Assembly (NCBI RefSeq): GCF_002770725.1
Contig: NZ_NQVN01000001.1
Span: 868,001 to 932,000 of the forward strand
Reading direction: 5' to 3'
Length of the DNA: 64,000 nucleotides
Origin: Pleomorphomonas carboxyditropha
GTDB lineage: Bacteria > Pseudomonadota > Alphaproteobacteria > Rhizobiales > Pleomorphomonadaceae
Below are positions 63,078-64,000 of the stretch, in pieces. The position numbers were made by a program, and so were the translations under genes. Position 1 is the stretch's first letter; every line of letters begins with the position of its first letter. The notes under the pieces were generated by a model that was not told the DNA's origin, made no database searches, and worked only from the letters and a program-made list of their open reading frames with translations.

Positions 63078-64000
63078 TTAGTTCGTGTCGGTGCCTTCGC
63101 CCGCTTCGCCGTCTTCGCTTTCCGGCTGGTTGGCGATCACGTCGGCCTTGAGAAGATCCGGAAGCGTCTGCGGAGCGGTCTGGGAGGTGGAGAGAAGCTC
63201 CATCAGCGGGACGGGCGTCGCCGGCTTGGCGGTAATCGTCAGGTTCTTGGGGTCCTTCAGGAAGGTCGTCAGACCGTCGGCCAGCTTGTCCTGGAACGGC
63301 TGGTTGCCGATCGTCGACAGGAGCAGCGGCAGGGCGCCGGTGATCTGGCCGATGAAGGTGGCCGGCTCCTGGCCCATCTGCTTGGCCTGCTGGGCGATAA
63401 GACGACCGGCCAACGAGGCATCGCCGTAAAAGACCGAAGCCTCCTTCAGGGTGACCTTGCCAAGCGCATCCTGCGGCGGATTGGGCTGTTTCAGCTCCTT
63501 GACGACATCGGTGGTGAGGCCGCCGAAGGTGCCGGCCAGCGTCACGGTGCCGAGATCGGTGCCGTCGACGGTGATCTCGTTGACCACCAGGTCGCCGGTC
63601 GCCTCGTCGAGCGAGCCGGAGCCGTAGAAGCCGAGCGTCAGCTTGTCGTAGCCCATGGCCTTCAACTGACTGGCGAACTGGCCGCTGGTGTCCACCGCCG
63701 CCGGGTCGACGTCGATACCTTCGACGGAAAGGTCGATAGCGTGCGGCACGTCGTCGGCGTAGTCGGAAAGATCGAGCCCGGCGCTATCGATGACGATCGG
63801 CGCCTTGCCGGGCTGGGCAAGCGAAATGCCCTCGGCGGACAGGGCATCGATGCGGTTGCCGGTTTCCTTGCCGGTGAACACCGGGGCGGTCAGCTCGAGG
63901 GATGTGATGGTGATGCTGTCGCCCTTGTCGGTGCCGGTGAGGTTCTCGGCCACGATGGTATCGGCGCTCAGCGTGTCGCCCTCGACCGTCGGGTTGCCGA
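63078..64000 (-). CDS. Exported-type protein of unknown function, C-terminal part (cut by window edge)
   Basis: The frame is open to the right edge; about 307 residues are visible and the N-terminus lies outside. The strand pattern (SITITSLELTAPVF, GDLVVNEITVDGTDLGTVTLAGTFGG) and the C-terminal block (ASVFYGDASLAGRL, GALPLLLSTIGNQPFQDKL, KNLTITAKPATPVPLMELL) correspond to the preceding gene, so the two are tandem paralogues in one direction, 132 bp apart. It ends in an acidic tail (ESEDGEAGEGTDTN). The function is unknown. A GTG at 63953 is not the true start because homologous codons continue upstream. Confidence 0.82.
   Translation of the reverse strand, partial: GNPTVEGDTLSADTIVAENLTGTDKGDSITITSLELTAPVFTGKETGNRIDALSAEGISLAQPGKAPIVIDSAGLDLSDYADDVPHAIDLSVEGIDVDPAAVDTSGQFASQLKAMGYDKLTLGFYGSGSLDEATGDLVVNEITVDGTDLGTVTLAGTFGGLTTDVVKELKQPNPPQDALGKVTLKEASVFYGDASLAGRLIAQQAKQMGQEPATFIGQITGALPLLLSTIGNQPFQDKLADGLTTFLKDPKNLTITAKPATPVPLMELLSTSQTAPQTLPDLLKADVIANQPESEDGEAGEGTDTN

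Overview
The window is about 64 kb of high-GC DNA with alphaproteobacterial gene content. The phn operon layout (phnF / phnGHIJKL plus a hexapeptide transferase / phnC-D-E1-E2-M-N plus DUF1045), the betaine-lipid genes btaA/btaB, many RbsC/MalK-type sugar importers, and a palindrome of the kind I associate with rhizobial intergenic DNA all point to the Hyphomicrobiales (Rhizobiales). I cannot fix the genus from sequence alone. No phage, integrase, transposase or CRISPR array is visible, so this looks like ordinary chromosome, or a chromid, of a nutritionally versatile bacterium.

Layout, left to right. 1-8.9 kb: end of an RbsC-like permease gene, a GntR/FCD regulator, and a leftward operon (binding protein, two MalFG-type permeases, cytoplasmic DUF5060/DUF4038 glycosidase, MalK-type ATPase) divergent from a ROK regulator. 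9-23.2 kb: pdxY, then the complete C-P lyase region under phnF, broken only by a 218-bp segment between phnI and phnJ. 23.2-28.8 kb: LacI regulator with two matching operators, an RbsABC-type importer and a metallo-beta-lactamase-fold hydrolase. 28.9-31 kb: DUF488 protein, tandem AHSA1 protein with its ArsR regulator, and tRNA-Ser(GCT).

31-43.3 kb is a sugar island: aldo/keto reductase, an L-arabinose-isomerase-like protein, AraD epimerase, AraC regulator, galK, galT, and a galactofuranose-type importer (ytfQ, ytfR, ytfT, yjfF). 43.7-58.6 kb is mixed housekeeping: lipB, an orphan FliN-like SpoA protein, tRNA-Leu(GAG), mgtE with an overlapping GH25 lipoprotein, a ClpP homologue, small envelope proteins, DUF3253/DUF599, an alkaline phosphatase, an ABC-F ATPase, a histone-deacetylase-like amidohydrolase, two VOC proteins, and btaB/btaA. 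58.9-64 kb holds aspS with a strong terminator, then two adjacent paralogous exported proteins of unknown function, the second cut by the window edge.

Two themes link the genes. One is phosphorus scavenging: C-P lyase with its transporter, an alkaline phosphatase, and betaine lipids that can replace phospholipids. The other is import of plant or cell-wall sugars by four separate ABC systems, each with a regulator nearby. The least explained features are the phnI-phnJ insert, the large periplasmic insertion in PhnE2, the hairpins that follow three binding-protein genes, and the paralogous pair at the right end.
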